A DNA stretch of 64,000 nucleotides from Porticoccus sp963974675 (GTDB taxonomy: Bacteria; Pseudomonadota; Gammaproteobacteria; Pseudomonadales; Porticoccaceae): assembly GCA_963974675.1 (NCBI GenBank), contig CAXBDQ010000001.1:218334-282333 (forward strand), read 5' to 3'. This document shows, in pieces, positions 24,690-33,598 of the stretch; positions within the stretch are counted from its first letter, which is position 1, and the number at the start of each line of letters is the position of its first letter. The notes beneath the pieces were generated by a model. The model was not told the origin of the DNA. It saw only the letters and a program-made list of their open reading frames with translations, and searched no databases. A program made the position numbers and the translations under genes.

Positions 24690-24690
24690 C

Positions 24691-25461
24691 TTATGCGGCG
24701 ATATATCCACCATCGATAGAATGAACAGTGCCAGAACAATAGGTAGACTCATCCGAAGCAAGAAATAGTGCTAGATTTGCAACTTCTGCATTTGTACCGT
24801 ATCGCTTCAACGGAATGCTCTGCTCTATATTCGCTTTAACAGCCGCAGAATCCTCAGGATTCCATTGTGCTTCCAAAGATCGCATCATCCTATTGTCAAT
24901 TGGACCTGGGGCAATTGCATTGACTCTAATATTAAACTCGCCCAATTCCAATGCTGCAGCTTTTATTAAACCACAAACAGCGTGCTTACTCGCCACATAG
25001 GCAGACGCATTCGCAGTGCCAATTAAACCGGCGATAGAGCTAGTAGCAATCATGGAACCATTGCCCTGCTCCTTCATTGGACCGATACAAAGTTTTATTG
25101 CAAGCCAAACACTAACAACATTAGTTTGCAGAGCATACTCAAACATTTCCCGACTTTGCTCTTCTATAGGTTTTGCTTGTCCTTCTGTTCCTGCATTAGC
25201 GAAAAGAATATCAATACGGCCAAAAGTATCTAGAGTGGCTTGAACGGCCGATGATAGTGCTCTTTCGTCGGTGGCATTAGCGACAAAACTGGCAACCGCT
25301 TTCCCACCATTAAGACTCTCGACTAGTGCTTGCAGTTTTTCCTCGGAGCGACCAACAAGCATCACATTAGCACCTTCTTCCAAAAATCTCTTGGCAGTGG
25401 CTTCACCAATACCACCAGTTGCTCCAGTTATGAACGCTGTCTTCCCATCTAGCCTAAGCAT
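24691..25461 (-). CDS. SDR family oxidoreductase
   Basis: 256 residues from the ATG at 25461 with GGAG ten bases upstream. TGATGGIG is the cofactor loop near residue 13, LFANAG replaces the usual NNAG near residue 88, ATSSIAG carries the catalytic Ser and YVASKHAV the Tyr-Lys pair near residue 153. The C-terminus ends HSIDGGYIAA. An Arg in VGRSEEKL after beta-2 suggests NADP(H). The substrate is unknown. It stands before a row of small basic ORFs. Confidence 0.88.
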   Translation of the reverse strand: MLRLDGKTAFITGATGGIGEATAKRFLEEGANVMLVGRSEEKLQALVESLNGGKAVASFVANATDERALSSAVQATLDTFGRIDILFANAGTEGQAKPIEEQSREMFEYALQTNVVSVWLAIKLCIGPMKEQGNGSMIATSSIAGLIGTANASAYVASKHAVCGLIKAAALELGEFNIRVNAIAPGPIDNRMMRSLEAQWNPEDSAAVKANIEQSIPLKRYGTNAEVANLALFLASDESTYCSGTVHSIDGGYIAA

Positions 25462-25597
25462 TAGATCTGTCTCCGATTTCAAATTGTTTATACGTCATTG
25501 ATTTCTTTTATGTGGTCGCCAAATGAGGGCTCGGCGTGACTTGCGAAATATAACTCTTATTTCTATTTGTCTCCGCCCCCTACCACCCAGTCCCCTT

Positions 25598-26164
25598 TTA
25601 GGCCCGCGACATAAACTTTCCAGTCACAGTATTTACTTTAATTATTTCACCTGACTCAAGATATTCTGGCACCTGAACTTCTAAGCCGGTAGTCAAAGTT
25701 GCAGGCTTAGTCCTACCAGCGGCAGTCGCACCTTTGGTAGCAGGCGCTGTTTCAGTAACCTCTATCGTTACTGACTGAGGTAATTCAATGCCGAGCAATG
25801 CACCGTCCATCACCAAACCAATAATGCCATCAAGACCATCTGTGATATATCCTAATTGGTCTTCAATCTCTCCAGTATTCAAACCATATTGGCTGTAATC
25901 TTCCGAGTTCATGAAGATGTACCTATCTCCGTCCAGGTAAGAGTACTGCAACTGTACACGCACACAATCTGCATCTTTGAGAAAGTCATCCCCCTTATAA
26001 GATTCGTCCAATTTTTGTCCGGTTTTAAGATTGGTAAAACGCACCTTATACAGTGTTGCAGCGCCACGAGACGATGGACTTTTGGCTTCTACCTGTTTGA
26101 CGGCATGGGGGGCGCTATTAATTTCTACCACCATCCCTTTTTTTAACTCACTGGCTTTTGGCAT
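25598..26164 (-). CDS. efpL: Elongation factor P-like protein (YeiP/EfpL)
   Basis: 188 residues from the ATG at 26164 with AGGAGAG just upstream; an upstream extension in frame has no support. Three beta domains of the EF-P type: KKGMVVEINSAPHAV, then SPSSRGAATLYKVRF, where Arg replaces the Lys that is modified in EF-P. This R at the loop tip is the YeiP/EfpL hallmark. The ending LTTGLEVQVPEYLESGEIIKVNT is the domain III RNA-binding part. EfpL relieves ribosome stalling at certain proline-containing motifs. Confidence 0.93.
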   Translation of the reverse strand: MPKASELKKGMVVEINSAPHAVKQVEAKSPSSRGAATLYKVRFTNLKTGQKLDESYKGDDFLKDADCVRVQLQYSYLDGDRYIFMNSEDYSQYGLNTGEIEDQLGYITDGLDGIIGLVMDGALLGIELPQSVTIEVTETAPATKGATAAGRTKPATLTTGLEVQVPEYLESGEIIKVNTVTGKFMSRA

Positions 26165-26313
26165 ATATCTCTCCTGATTACAGACAACTTTACAAAAAGG
26201 GTGGCGCTTAAAATAGTGATTTTTTAGTAAATCGGCGTGTACAGAACAGACAGAAGTATTCAAGCGCGGAGCTGACAAACTCGTCGCGGGACAAATGCCT
26301 TTTTAGGGAAGCC

Positions 26314-26799
26314 CTAATGTTGATGGCCACCGGCACCATGTGCATGACCATGATCGATTTCTTCCTGCGTTGCTTCACGCACGTCAGCAACGTCAATGTC
26401 AAAGGTGACGGTTTTTCCTGCCAACGGATGATTCATGTCCAAGTCTACATTGAACTTGCCCACCTTGAGAACAACGGCCTGCCGAGGACCGCCATCAGTT
26501 TGAATAGAGACGACCATGCCCACTTTAGGCTTTATTTTTCCCATTAGATGTTTAATGGGAACACGTTGCTGCCGGTCTTCTTTTCGAACGCCAAACCCTT
26601 CTTCTGGCGACAAGGTCACGCTAAACACATCACCAGCTTCTTTGCCGGTCATAGCAGTTTCTAGTGCTGGTGTAATACCATTGCGGCCATGTAAATAGGT
26701 GTTGGGTTCGCCATCGTGGGAGTTTTCTATTTCATCGCCTGTGGCTTCATCGCGTAATCGGTAATGAAAACGCACCACGGTATTATGTTTTATATTCAT
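26314..26799 (-). CDS. SlyD-type FKBP peptidyl-prolyl isomerase (copy 1)
   Basis: 161 residues. FKBP core VVRFHYRLRDEATGDEIENS, the YLHGRNGITPALETAMTGKEAGD segment and the inserted-in-flap chaperone domain VGMVVSIQ...GPRQAVVLKVGKFNVDLDMNHPLAGKTV follow SlyD order. A short His-rich tail (HGHAHGAGGHQH) could bind Ni or Zn, though it lacks the long Cys/His tail of E. coli SlyD. It is a cytoplasmic folding helper. A second copy lies at 32176-32658. Confidence 0.9.
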   Translation of the reverse strand: MNIKHNTVVRFHYRLRDEATGDEIENSHDGEPNTYLHGRNGITPALETAMTGKEAGDVFSVTLSPEEGFGVRKEDRQQRVPIKHLMGKIKPKVGMVVSIQTDGGPRQAVVLKVGKFNVDLDMNHPLAGKTVTFDIDVADVREATQEEIDHGHAHGAGGHQH

Positions 26800-26863
26800 T
26801 AGAACCTTCTGTCTGTTTTTGACTAGCTATAGGAACTGTATAGGTCTGGCAACCTATCGCCCG

Positions 26864-29821
26864 TTATACGGCAATCACTGCTCTCAGTGAATCCAGTTTC
26901 AATTGTGCACTTTCTAAATACTGCGCCAGCAATTCTGTACTGGATTGTAAATGTTTAATCTCATCCTGACGGATATTCGGATTAACCTTTGCCAGTGCCG
27001 TCAAACGCTGTATTTCCATCTGCTGATCGTGGTTCATCTGGGTTATCGCTGCTGCGACCATTTCATCTTGCTGGCTCTGTGCTACGACATCTGTTTGAGC
27101 AATCATTTGAGTGATATCTGGGCGGGCATGACGAACTAAATCTACCGCAGTGCGCTTTTTCACCGATTTAACCAAACCATTGAGTCGCTCAAAAGTAAGT
27201 ACTTTGGTCAAATTGTTGCCCTTGATATCCACGACAATACGGACCATCGGCTGATGTAAATATCGGTGTAGTTGCAAGTGCTTAGGCGCAGGACAATGCA
27301 AAGTATAAATTGTCTCCAGCAATAATGTACCCGGCTTCAGCGGTGGTAACTTGATGGTACACAATGCGGTGTTACCAAAGTCACCTTCCAGCACCATATC
27401 GATAGCACCGCTCACCATGGGGTGCTCCCATGTCAGGAATTGCATATCTTCTCGGCTGAGAGCTTTGGTTCTATGGTAAGTACCTGTCAGCCCGTCGCTC
27501 GGCAAACCTGGGAAGCTATGGCAGACCATATGGTCACCGGGATGCAACACGATGCTGTCCGCACTGTGAAACTCTTGCTCTACACCAAAGTGGTCGAACA
27601 ATCGGTCCATATATTCCGCCAGCTCTTTCATTCGGGTGGCTTCTAATATGTGATCGACAACAGCTTCTGCCCTCCGCGTATTACAGGAGTTCAATTCCAA
27701 CAAGCGATCGCGCCCATTATGTAGCTCCTGTAATGTCGCTTCCGTGGCCGTTTGCGTTTGCTTAATCAGTGCATCTAACTCACCGTCATCACCCGCTTCT
27801 AAACACTGAAGTAATGGTGTTTCAAATTGCTGATAGATAGATTGGCCGATAGGACACACTCGTTCAAAAGCATTAAGCCCCCGATGATACCAATTAAGCA
27901 GATGTTCCTGAGCACTGGTAAAGCCATCCGACAGGTAATACGGCACATGAATATGAACATCATGACGCTGACCTATTCGATCCAAACGACCAATACGCTG
28001 CTCCAGAAGGTCTGGGTTAAGCGGTAAATCAAACAGTACCAAATGGCGAGCAAACTGGAAATTACGCCCTTCACTTCCAATTTCTGAACACACTAATATT
28101 TGGGCACGCTCATCTTCGTCTGCAAAGTAGGCGGCGGCACGATCTCTTGCGACTAAACCCATCCCCTCATGGAATACCGCAGAACGTACACCCTTTCTCA
28201 ACCGCAAATACTCTTCAAGTGTTTGAGCGGTACTGGCTCTGGCACAAATTACCAGTACTTTTTCATCGCGATTTGCTGCCAACCACTCAACCAACCAAGC
28301 CACTCTCGTATCCACCAAGGTCCAGAACTCATCACCTAATTTTGGCGTCGAGAGGAGAAGCTCAGGGTGTAACAATTCATCCAATGTAGCGCCCAGACTG
28401 GCAGCAATAAATGGTTCTGGGACTTCCAGAGGATGCGCATGTAATCGTCTCTCAGGAAACCCTTGTACCGCCTCTCGGGTATTACGGAATAACACACGAC
28501 CGGTACCATGACGGTCCAGCAGACCATCGATGGCATCTTGAACTTCTAAGCTGACCTGTTCCGGTGTCATCTCAGAAGCAGCAACAGCTGTTAGCCTCTC
28601 AACAGTCTCCTCACCCAGATAGTGGGTTAACTGGTGACTCAGCTCGGTATTATTCTGCAACGCGTTCACAACATCATCCGCCAACAGTTGTTGCACCAGA
28701 TCACTGACCGGACGATAACCCGCTTCTTCCTCTCGGAATTGTTGTATATCGAAGTAACGGTCCGGGTCCAACAGTCTCAATCGAGCAAAATGCCCGTCTG
28801 CACCTAACTGCTCGGGTGTGGCTGTGAGCAACAGCAAACTGGGTATTTTCTTTGCCAGTGCTTCGATGCAAGTATATTCAGGGCTCCCCTGCTCTTCCGA
28901 CCATGTTAAATGATGCGCTTCATCGACAATCATCATATCCCATGAAGCCTTTAATGCCTGCTCATGACGCTGAGGGTATTTCGTCAGAAAGGACAAACTA
29001 CACAGGACTAACTGTGCTGTTTCAAAAGGATTTTCTATTTCCAGCGACAACACATCCTCAGGCTCATCTAAGTCGAAAATGTCGTCTTCAACGAGGGGTT
29101 CTTCCAGCGCAAGACAACGCGCTTCATCCAAAATGGTAAAACGCAAATTAAACCGGCGAAGCATCTCCACCAGCCACTGGTGAATGAGGCTATCGGGAAC
29201 CACAATTAATGCTCTAGCCGCTCGGCCCGAGACTAACTGCTGATGCAGGATGAGCCCCGCTTCAATGGTCTTACCCAACCCCACCTCATCGGCAAGCAAT
29301 ACTCTGGGAGCATGACGCAGTCCCACTTGATTCGCGATGTAGAGCTGATGGGGCAACAGTTGAACCCGACCACCCAGCAAACCAAAGGCATCGGACTTCT
29401 GATAGCTGTGACGATGCTCAAGTGTTGCCACACGCAATTCAAAACTACTGTTTTTCTCTATTTGCCCAGCAAACATACGGTCTTGTGGTTTACTGAATCG
29501 GACAAAACTGTGGAGTTCAATTTCCTCAACCTCCGCCATGTCACCATTAGCATTCTTACCAATATAGAGAATACAGCCATCGACCTCACGGAGTTCTGTC
29601 ACCATCACCTGCTGGCCATCAGCACTCGTGATATTTTCACCCACAGGGTATTCAACACGACTCAACGGCGCACTATCTGCAGCATAGGTTCTAACTTCAC
29701 TGGCAGCAGGAAAACTTAACGTCACACGTCGGTTTAAATTTTCCACCACAATACCCAGACCAAGCTCAGATTCGGTATTACTAATCCAGCGTTGGCCGGG
29801 TATAAATTGAGTTACTGCCAA
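26864..29821 (-). CDS. rapA: RNA polymerase-associated Swi2/Snf2 ATPase RapA
   Basis: 985 residues, slightly longer than the E. coli protein. The N-terminal GQRWISNTESELGLG starts the Tudor-like region. Walker A is LLADEVGLGKTIEAG near residue 179, the DEAH box lies in MMIVDEAHHLTW, TATPEQLG follows, and the helicase C half contains ILVCSEIGSEGRNFQ and LEQRIGRLDRIGQ. RapA recycles stalled RNA polymerase. The start is a TTG preceded by GAGGG at about six bases; no ATG is available near it. It is divergent from rlmA. Confidence 0.96.
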   Translation of the reverse strand: MAVTQFIPGQRWISNTESELGLGIVVENLNRRVTLSFPAASEVRTYAADSAPLSRVEYPVGENITSADGQQVMVTELREVDGCILYIGKNANGDMAEVEEIELHSFVRFSKPQDRMFAGQIEKNSSFELRVATLEHRHSYQKSDAFGLLGGRVQLLPHQLYIANQVGLRHAPRVLLADEVGLGKTIEAGLILHQQLVSGRAARALIVVPDSLIHQWLVEMLRRFNLRFTILDEARCLALEEPLVEDDIFDLDEPEDVLSLEIENPFETAQLVLCSLSFLTKYPQRHEQALKASWDMMIVDEAHHLTWSEEQGSPEYTCIEALAKKIPSLLLLTATPEQLGADGHFARLRLLDPDRYFDIQQFREEEAGYRPVSDLVQQLLADDVVNALQNNTELSHQLTHYLGEETVERLTAVAASEMTPEQVSLEVQDAIDGLLDRHGTGRVLFRNTREAVQGFPERRLHAHPLEVPEPFIAASLGATLDELLHPELLLSTPKLGDEFWTLVDTRVAWLVEWLAANRDEKVLVICARASTAQTLEEYLRLRKGVRSAVFHEGMGLVARDRAAAYFADEDERAQILVCSEIGSEGRNFQFARHLVLFDLPLNPDLLEQRIGRLDRIGQRHDVHIHVPYYLSDGFTSAQEHLLNWYHRGLNAFERVCPIGQSIYQQFETPLLQCLEAGDDGELDALIKQTQTATEATLQELHNGRDRLLELNSCNTRRAEAVVDHILEATRMKELAEYMDRLFDHFGVEQEFHSADSIVLHPGDHMVCHSFPGLPSDGLTGTYHRTKALSREDMQFLTWEHPMVSGAIDMVLEGDFGNTALCTIKLPPLKPGTLLLETIYTLHCPAPKHLQLHRYLHQPMVRIVVDIKGNNLTKVLTFERLNGLVKSVKKRTAVDLVRHARPDITQMIAQTDVVAQSQQDEMVAAAITQMNHDQQMEIQRLTALAKVNPNIRQDEIKHLQSSTELLAQYLESAQLKLDSLRAVIAV

Positions 29822-30055
29822 GTGAGACCCTCGATGATACTGATGTCGTTAAAACTGAACTTGCAACAACGAAACTTGCAAAAAACAGGGGCGCGTATTT
29901 TAGGTACTTTACGCAGGATAAACTACCCAAAGTTAAAATGACCCCAGTAATATAGAGTACAATTTGCTTTCTATGTTGTACGACCCTACTGATAGGTTAG
30001 CTAAACCTAGCTGAAAAACCACCAGCCTGAATTTAACTGGAATGAACGAGGCCCC

Positions 30056-30919
30056 ATGATCGCCAATAGCCATGTATCTATTTGGGCCTGCCCCGTCTGC
30101 CAATCTGCACTGACACTCATACCGCAACGAGAATGGCGTTGCGAGAACAATCACAGCTTTGATATTGCAAAGGAAGGCTATACTAACCTTTTGCTTGCTC
30201 ACCAAAAAAGCTCGTCAGATCCTGGTGATACCAAAATGATGGCAGCTAGTCGCCGGGCTTTTTTATCGGCAGGCCATTATCAACCATTAGCAAAAAAACT
30301 CACCGAAATACTAAGCCATCACCTAAAACCTGAAGCTTCTGTACTGGATAGCGGCTGTGGTGAAGGTTACTACCTACAACAGCTATTGAAGCAACGGAGC
30401 GACCTTCATCTGTTTGGTATTGATATTTCCCGAGATGCTGCAAAGTTGGCTAGCCGCCAACTCAAAGAGTCTGCTATTGCGGTAGCTAGCAGTTTCAACT
30501 TACCTGTATTACCCGCATCCGTTGACGCACTACTACGGGTATTTGCACCAGGTGATATTGAAGAAGTGACTCGAGTACTTATACCCGAAGGGGTTTTTGT
30601 AGTTGTATCGCCAGGGCCACAACATTTATTTTCACTCAAGTCATTAATTTACAAAGAAGCTCAAAAGCACACCCCTCCCGATCGACCAAAGGGCTTTCAA
30701 CTACTGGATGAACAACAGGTTAATTATCAACTTGAAATACAGGGCAAAGATGCCGTCAAACAATTGTTATCCATGACACCTTTTTACTGGAAGGGAGATC
30801 GTGCAGCCAAAGCCCAGCTGGACGACTCTGACACGTTGAACACAGAAATAGATTTTGTGATTCGGGTTTATCACCCCATAAAAAATGATGTGTGGGGTAG
30901 AGCGTCAATAAAGCGATAA
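30056..30919 (+). CDS. rlmA: 23S rRNA guanine-N1 methyltransferase RlmA
   Basis: 287 residues. The N-terminal zinc finger is WACPVCQSAL...EWRCENNHSFD, the SAM-binding motif I is VLDSGCGEGYYL near residue 100 and the motif NLLLAHQKSSSDPGDTKMM is typical of RlmA. The enzyme methylates N1 of G745 in helix 35 of 23S rRNA in Gram-negative bacteria. Start ATG at 30056. It is followed by a porin gene in the same direction after 56 bp, with no functional link evident. Confidence 0.92.
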   Translation: MIANSHVSIWACPVCQSALTLIPQREWRCENNHSFDIAKEGYTNLLLAHQKSSSDPGDTKMMAASRRAFLSAGHYQPLAKKLTEILSHHLKPEASVLDSGCGEGYYLQQLLKQRSDLHLFGIDISRDAAKLASRQLKESAIAVASSFNLPVLPASVDALLRVFAPGDIEEVTRVLIPEGVFVVVSPGPQHLFSLKSLIYKEAQKHTPPDRPKGFQLLDEQQVNYQLEIQGKDAVKQLLSMTPFYWKGDRAAKAQLDDSDTLNTEIDFVIRVYHPIKNDVWGRASIKR

Positions 30920-30975
30920 CGCTCTATATACTGAACCGCACCAAAGAAGTGCGTTATGCGTAAAAAGGGGATGGA

Positions 30976-32163
30976 ATGAGCACACCATGTGTTAGATGGG
31001 AGCCTTTGCCACTAAAAATGCTGGTAATGTATTTTGTCAGAGCAGCCGTGGTATGCACTACCCTGATAACGCTACCCGCCTCGGCGGATGCACCTCTGAA
31101 CGGTATTACATTAGCCCATAATGACACCCAATGGATCAGCATAGGCGGAGGACTTCGCCTACAAACGGCATCACGCAATAGTGATGTCGATGACAGCTCA
31201 GAATTTTCCATTAACAGCTATCGCTTCTATGTCTCGGGTCAGCTTCACAAGTACCTTAAGTTCTATCTGAATACAGAGAAATATGAAGGCGACTCGATGA
31301 TGACCATTGATGCGATACTTGCTGTCGAACTCAACCCAGCCATTAATCTCTGGGTTGGTCGAACACTAGTTCCTTCTGACCGCCCTGATCTGAATGGGCC
31401 TTACACAGGAATGAGCTGGAATCAATACCGGCAGCCCTTGTTTTCTGCCGACTACGATGGCCCGGCAGGTCAGCTAGGGCGTAGTGAAGGCGCTGTTTTT
31501 TGGGGAATGAAAAATAAATTTCATTACCTATTGGGTGCCTTTGAGGGTTTGGAAGATGACTATGGTAATGATTCCGACCACCTGCTCTTTGCTGGTCGAT
31601 TGGCCTATAGCTTCCTCAACGTAGAAAGCAACCCTGGTTACTGGACAAGTGCGACCTATTACGGAACTCAAGGCAATATATTGACGACTGCAATCGCCCT
31701 TCAATCCCAATCAGACGGCACCGGAAGCCGGACTGAATCTGGCGATTTTAATGCCTATGCTTTTGATATCTTCTCAGAGCGAGTGTTATCAAATAACGGT
31801 GTTTTCAACTTTGAAGCGGGTTATAAAGAAATCGACGTAGACTTTACCCTAGCATCACCACCCGTAGATGGACTGACTGAGTGCTTTTGCCTGTTTGACG
31901 GTGAATCTTTTTATGCCACCGCTGGTTATATTTTCCCAAAACCTGTTGGTCTGGGCAAAGTCCAACCCTACGTGCGCTATATGGAAAACAACCCCAGCGA
32001 TACCGGTCAAAGTGATTCCACCGAGTGGGGACTGAACTACATCATATTGGGCAATAAAATGAGTGTGAACCTAAATTATGTTACTGGTGATGCTAATGCC
32101 AGCGGCTACGCTGGCAACGATACAGACACCGTCACATTAGGCCTGATGCTACAGTTTTATTAG
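30976..32163 (+). CDS. Outer-membrane porin (OprO/P-like beta-barrel)
   Basis: 395 residues. A hydrophobic signal (about residues 15-37, VRAAVVCTTLITLPASADA) is followed by alternating beta strands, e.g. SINSYRFYVSGQLHKYLKFYLN, and the protein ends with Phe-Tyr (MLQFY), a BAM recognition signal with an aromatic last residue. The early SYRFYVSG and NLWVGRTLVPSDRPDLNGPY segments resemble phosphate-selective porin O/P-type barrels. Substrate not predictable. An internal ATG at 31018 would give a more conventional signal peptide. Confidence 0.75.
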   Translation: MSTPCVRWEPLPLKMLVMYFVRAAVVCTTLITLPASADAPLNGITLAHNDTQWISIGGGLRLQTASRNSDVDDSSEFSINSYRFYVSGQLHKYLKFYLNTEKYEGDSMMTIDAILAVELNPAINLWVGRTLVPSDRPDLNGPYTGMSWNQYRQPLFSADYDGPAGQLGRSEGAVFWGMKNKFHYLLGAFEGLEDDYGNDSDHLLFAGRLAYSFLNVESNPGYWTSATYYGTQGNILTTAIALQSQSDGTGSRTESGDFNAYAFDIFSERVLSNNGVFNFEAGYKEIDVDFTLASPPVDGLTECFCLFDGESFYATAGYIFPKPVGLGKVQPYVRYMENNPSDTGQSDSTEWGLNYIILGNKMSVNLNYVTGDANASGYAGNDTDTVTLGLMLQFY

Positions 32164-32175
32164 AAGCACTGATTA

Positions 32176-32658
32176 TTAATGCTGTAACCCGCCTCCAGTC
32201 TGAGGGCACCCCTGACTCAACTCTTCAGGGGTCGCTTCACGCACATCAACAATTTCCACATCAAAGGTTAATGTTTTTCCCGCCAACGGGTGGTTGTAAT
32301 CAACATCCACATTAAACTTACCAACTTTAACTACGGTAACAGGGCGAAGGCCTTCCACGGTTTTTAGGGGAACCATCATACCTGGCTCAAGTTTTCCTTC
32401 GTGCTGGATATTTTTCATGGACACTCTTAGCTCACTGTTCGTGCGGAGTCGGCCATAAGCCATATCCGGCTGTAATGTCACACTGTATTTATCACCCGCT
32501 TCTTTACCTGACATCGAATGCTCTAATGTCTCAATCATATTTTTATAGCCATGCAAATAGGCCGTAGGCTCTTGCCCTATAGAGCTTTCAATAACTTCCC
32601 CGTGCTCGTCGGTCATTTTGTAATGAAAAACGACCACAGCATTGTTTTTAATCTTCAT
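32176..32658 (-). CDS. SlyD-type FKBP peptidyl-prolyl isomerase (copy 2)
   Basis: 160 residues, plainly paralogous to the product at 26314-26799: VVVFHYKMTDEHGEVIESS, YLHGYKNMIETLEHSMSGKEAGD and VGKFNVDVDYNHPLAGKTLTF. The C-terminal tail is short (GCPQTGGGLQH) and has lost most histidines, so metal binding is less likely than in copy 1. The two copies are about 5.4 kb apart on the same strand, separated by rapA, rlmA and the porin gene. Four 20-bp repeats lie just upstream of this start codon. Confidence 0.9.
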   Translation of the reverse strand: MKIKNNAVVVFHYKMTDEHGEVIESSIGQEPTAYLHGYKNMIETLEHSMSGKEAGDKYSVTLQPDMAYGRLRTNSELRVSMKNIQHEGKLEPGMMVPLKTVEGLRPVTVVKVGKFNVDVDYNHPLAGKTLTFDVEIVDVREATPEELSQGCPQTGGGLQH

Positions 32659-32662
32659 GACG

Positions 32663-32742
32663 AATCAAACCTTGCTTGTTCTGGTTAAACCCTGGCCGTT
32701 TTGGTTAAACCCCATCTATTTAGGATAAACCTTAGCCAAGGA
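32663..32742. repeat. Four imperfect 20-bp direct repeats upstream of the FKBP copy 2 gene
   Basis: A core AAACC recurs with exact 20-bp spacing, ending at 32671, 32691, 32711 and 32731. The full core is GGTTAAACC in two copies, GGATAAACC in one and AATCAAACC in one; the remaining 11 bases of each unit vary. The array ends four bases before the start codon, so it occupies the leader of that gene. Confidence 0.75.
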
Positions 32743-32769
32743 AAAGTTGCGAATTATGCTGTGCCAGCC

Positions 32770-33558
32770 CTACGCTGGCAAGACCTGATAAAAACCATTG
32801 GATACCGTCACCGCTAAAGACATCTCAAACAACTGAGACATCCATTGATCAGTGAGCAGCTCTCCCTTATCACCGTCTGCCACTACTTTGCCACCTTGAA
32901 TAAACACTACACGGTGAATTTCCGGTGGAATTTCGTGGATATGGTGGGTGGCCAGCAAAATAGTTTTTTCCTGCTGCAGCAGTTGGCGAAGGATATTTAG
33001 ATAATAGTAAGTTGCATTCAAATCGAGGCCACTTGTCGGTTCATCAAGGATCAAATGATCCGGGTTATGAATCAACGCCCGCCCCAGTAAACAACGGCGC
33101 TGTTGTCCTGTGGACATCTGACGGTATGGGCGGTTTGCCAGGTCTTCTATACCCAACTCTTCCAGCACCTCTCGGCCACGCTTCAACTGGGACTCGGTAA
33201 TTTCCTGAAAATTAAATAACCCAATGGAATTGTGCAATCCGGAAATGACCACACCCAAACCACTCACTTCAGGCACAAAGTCCTGCTGTAAATCGGCCGA
33301 CACCATCCCTATTTTTTCCCGCAGCTCCCAAAGTATCGGACGCGTCATACCCAATATTTTCACATGTGAGTCATCCTTAACTACCGGATAAAGCTCCCGG
33401 GACAACAATTTCAACAAGGTGCTTTTACCGGCACCATTGGGACCAATAATGGCAGTACTTTGCCCTTGCTCTACTGAGAGGGAAAAACCATCGAATATTT
33501 TTTTAGTTTCGCGATACACGGTCGCGTTATGGATATCGAGGAGCTTGGGGTATGTCAT
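32770..33558 (-). CDS. Stand-alone ABC transporter ATP-binding protein
   Basis: 262 residues. Walker A GPNGAGKST near residue 39, signature MSTGQQRR near residue 149, Walker B HLILDEPTSGLD near residue 170 and the switch His in LATHHIHEIP. There is no permease or binding protein beside it; such orphan ATPases (ModF/YlmA-like) have uncertain roles, and some act on DNA or ribosomes. It lies 40 bp after lipA on the same strand and may be transcribed with the lipoate genes. Confidence 0.88.
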   Translation of the reverse strand: MTYPKLLDIHNATVYRETKKIFDGFSLSVEQGQSTAIIGPNGAGKSTLLKLLSRELYPVVKDDSHVKILGMTRPILWELREKIGMVSADLQQDFVPEVSGLGVVISGLHNSIGLFNFQEITESQLKRGREVLEELGIEDLANRPYRQMSTGQQRRCLLGRALIHNPDHLILDEPTSGLDLNATYYYLNILRQLLQQEKTILLATHHIHEIPPEIHRVVFIQGGKVVADGDKGELLTDQWMSQLFEMSLAVTVSNGFYQVLPA

Positions 33559-33598
33559 TATTGGGCCCTATAACTGGCCAAACTATTTAACTTCTTTA

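Noticed and set aside
20793..24690. Full integron cassette array
   Set aside because: Only one junction (gdx/DMT) shows an attC-like inverted repeat; the others lack matching ends, the genes are longer than typical cassettes and no integrase is present.
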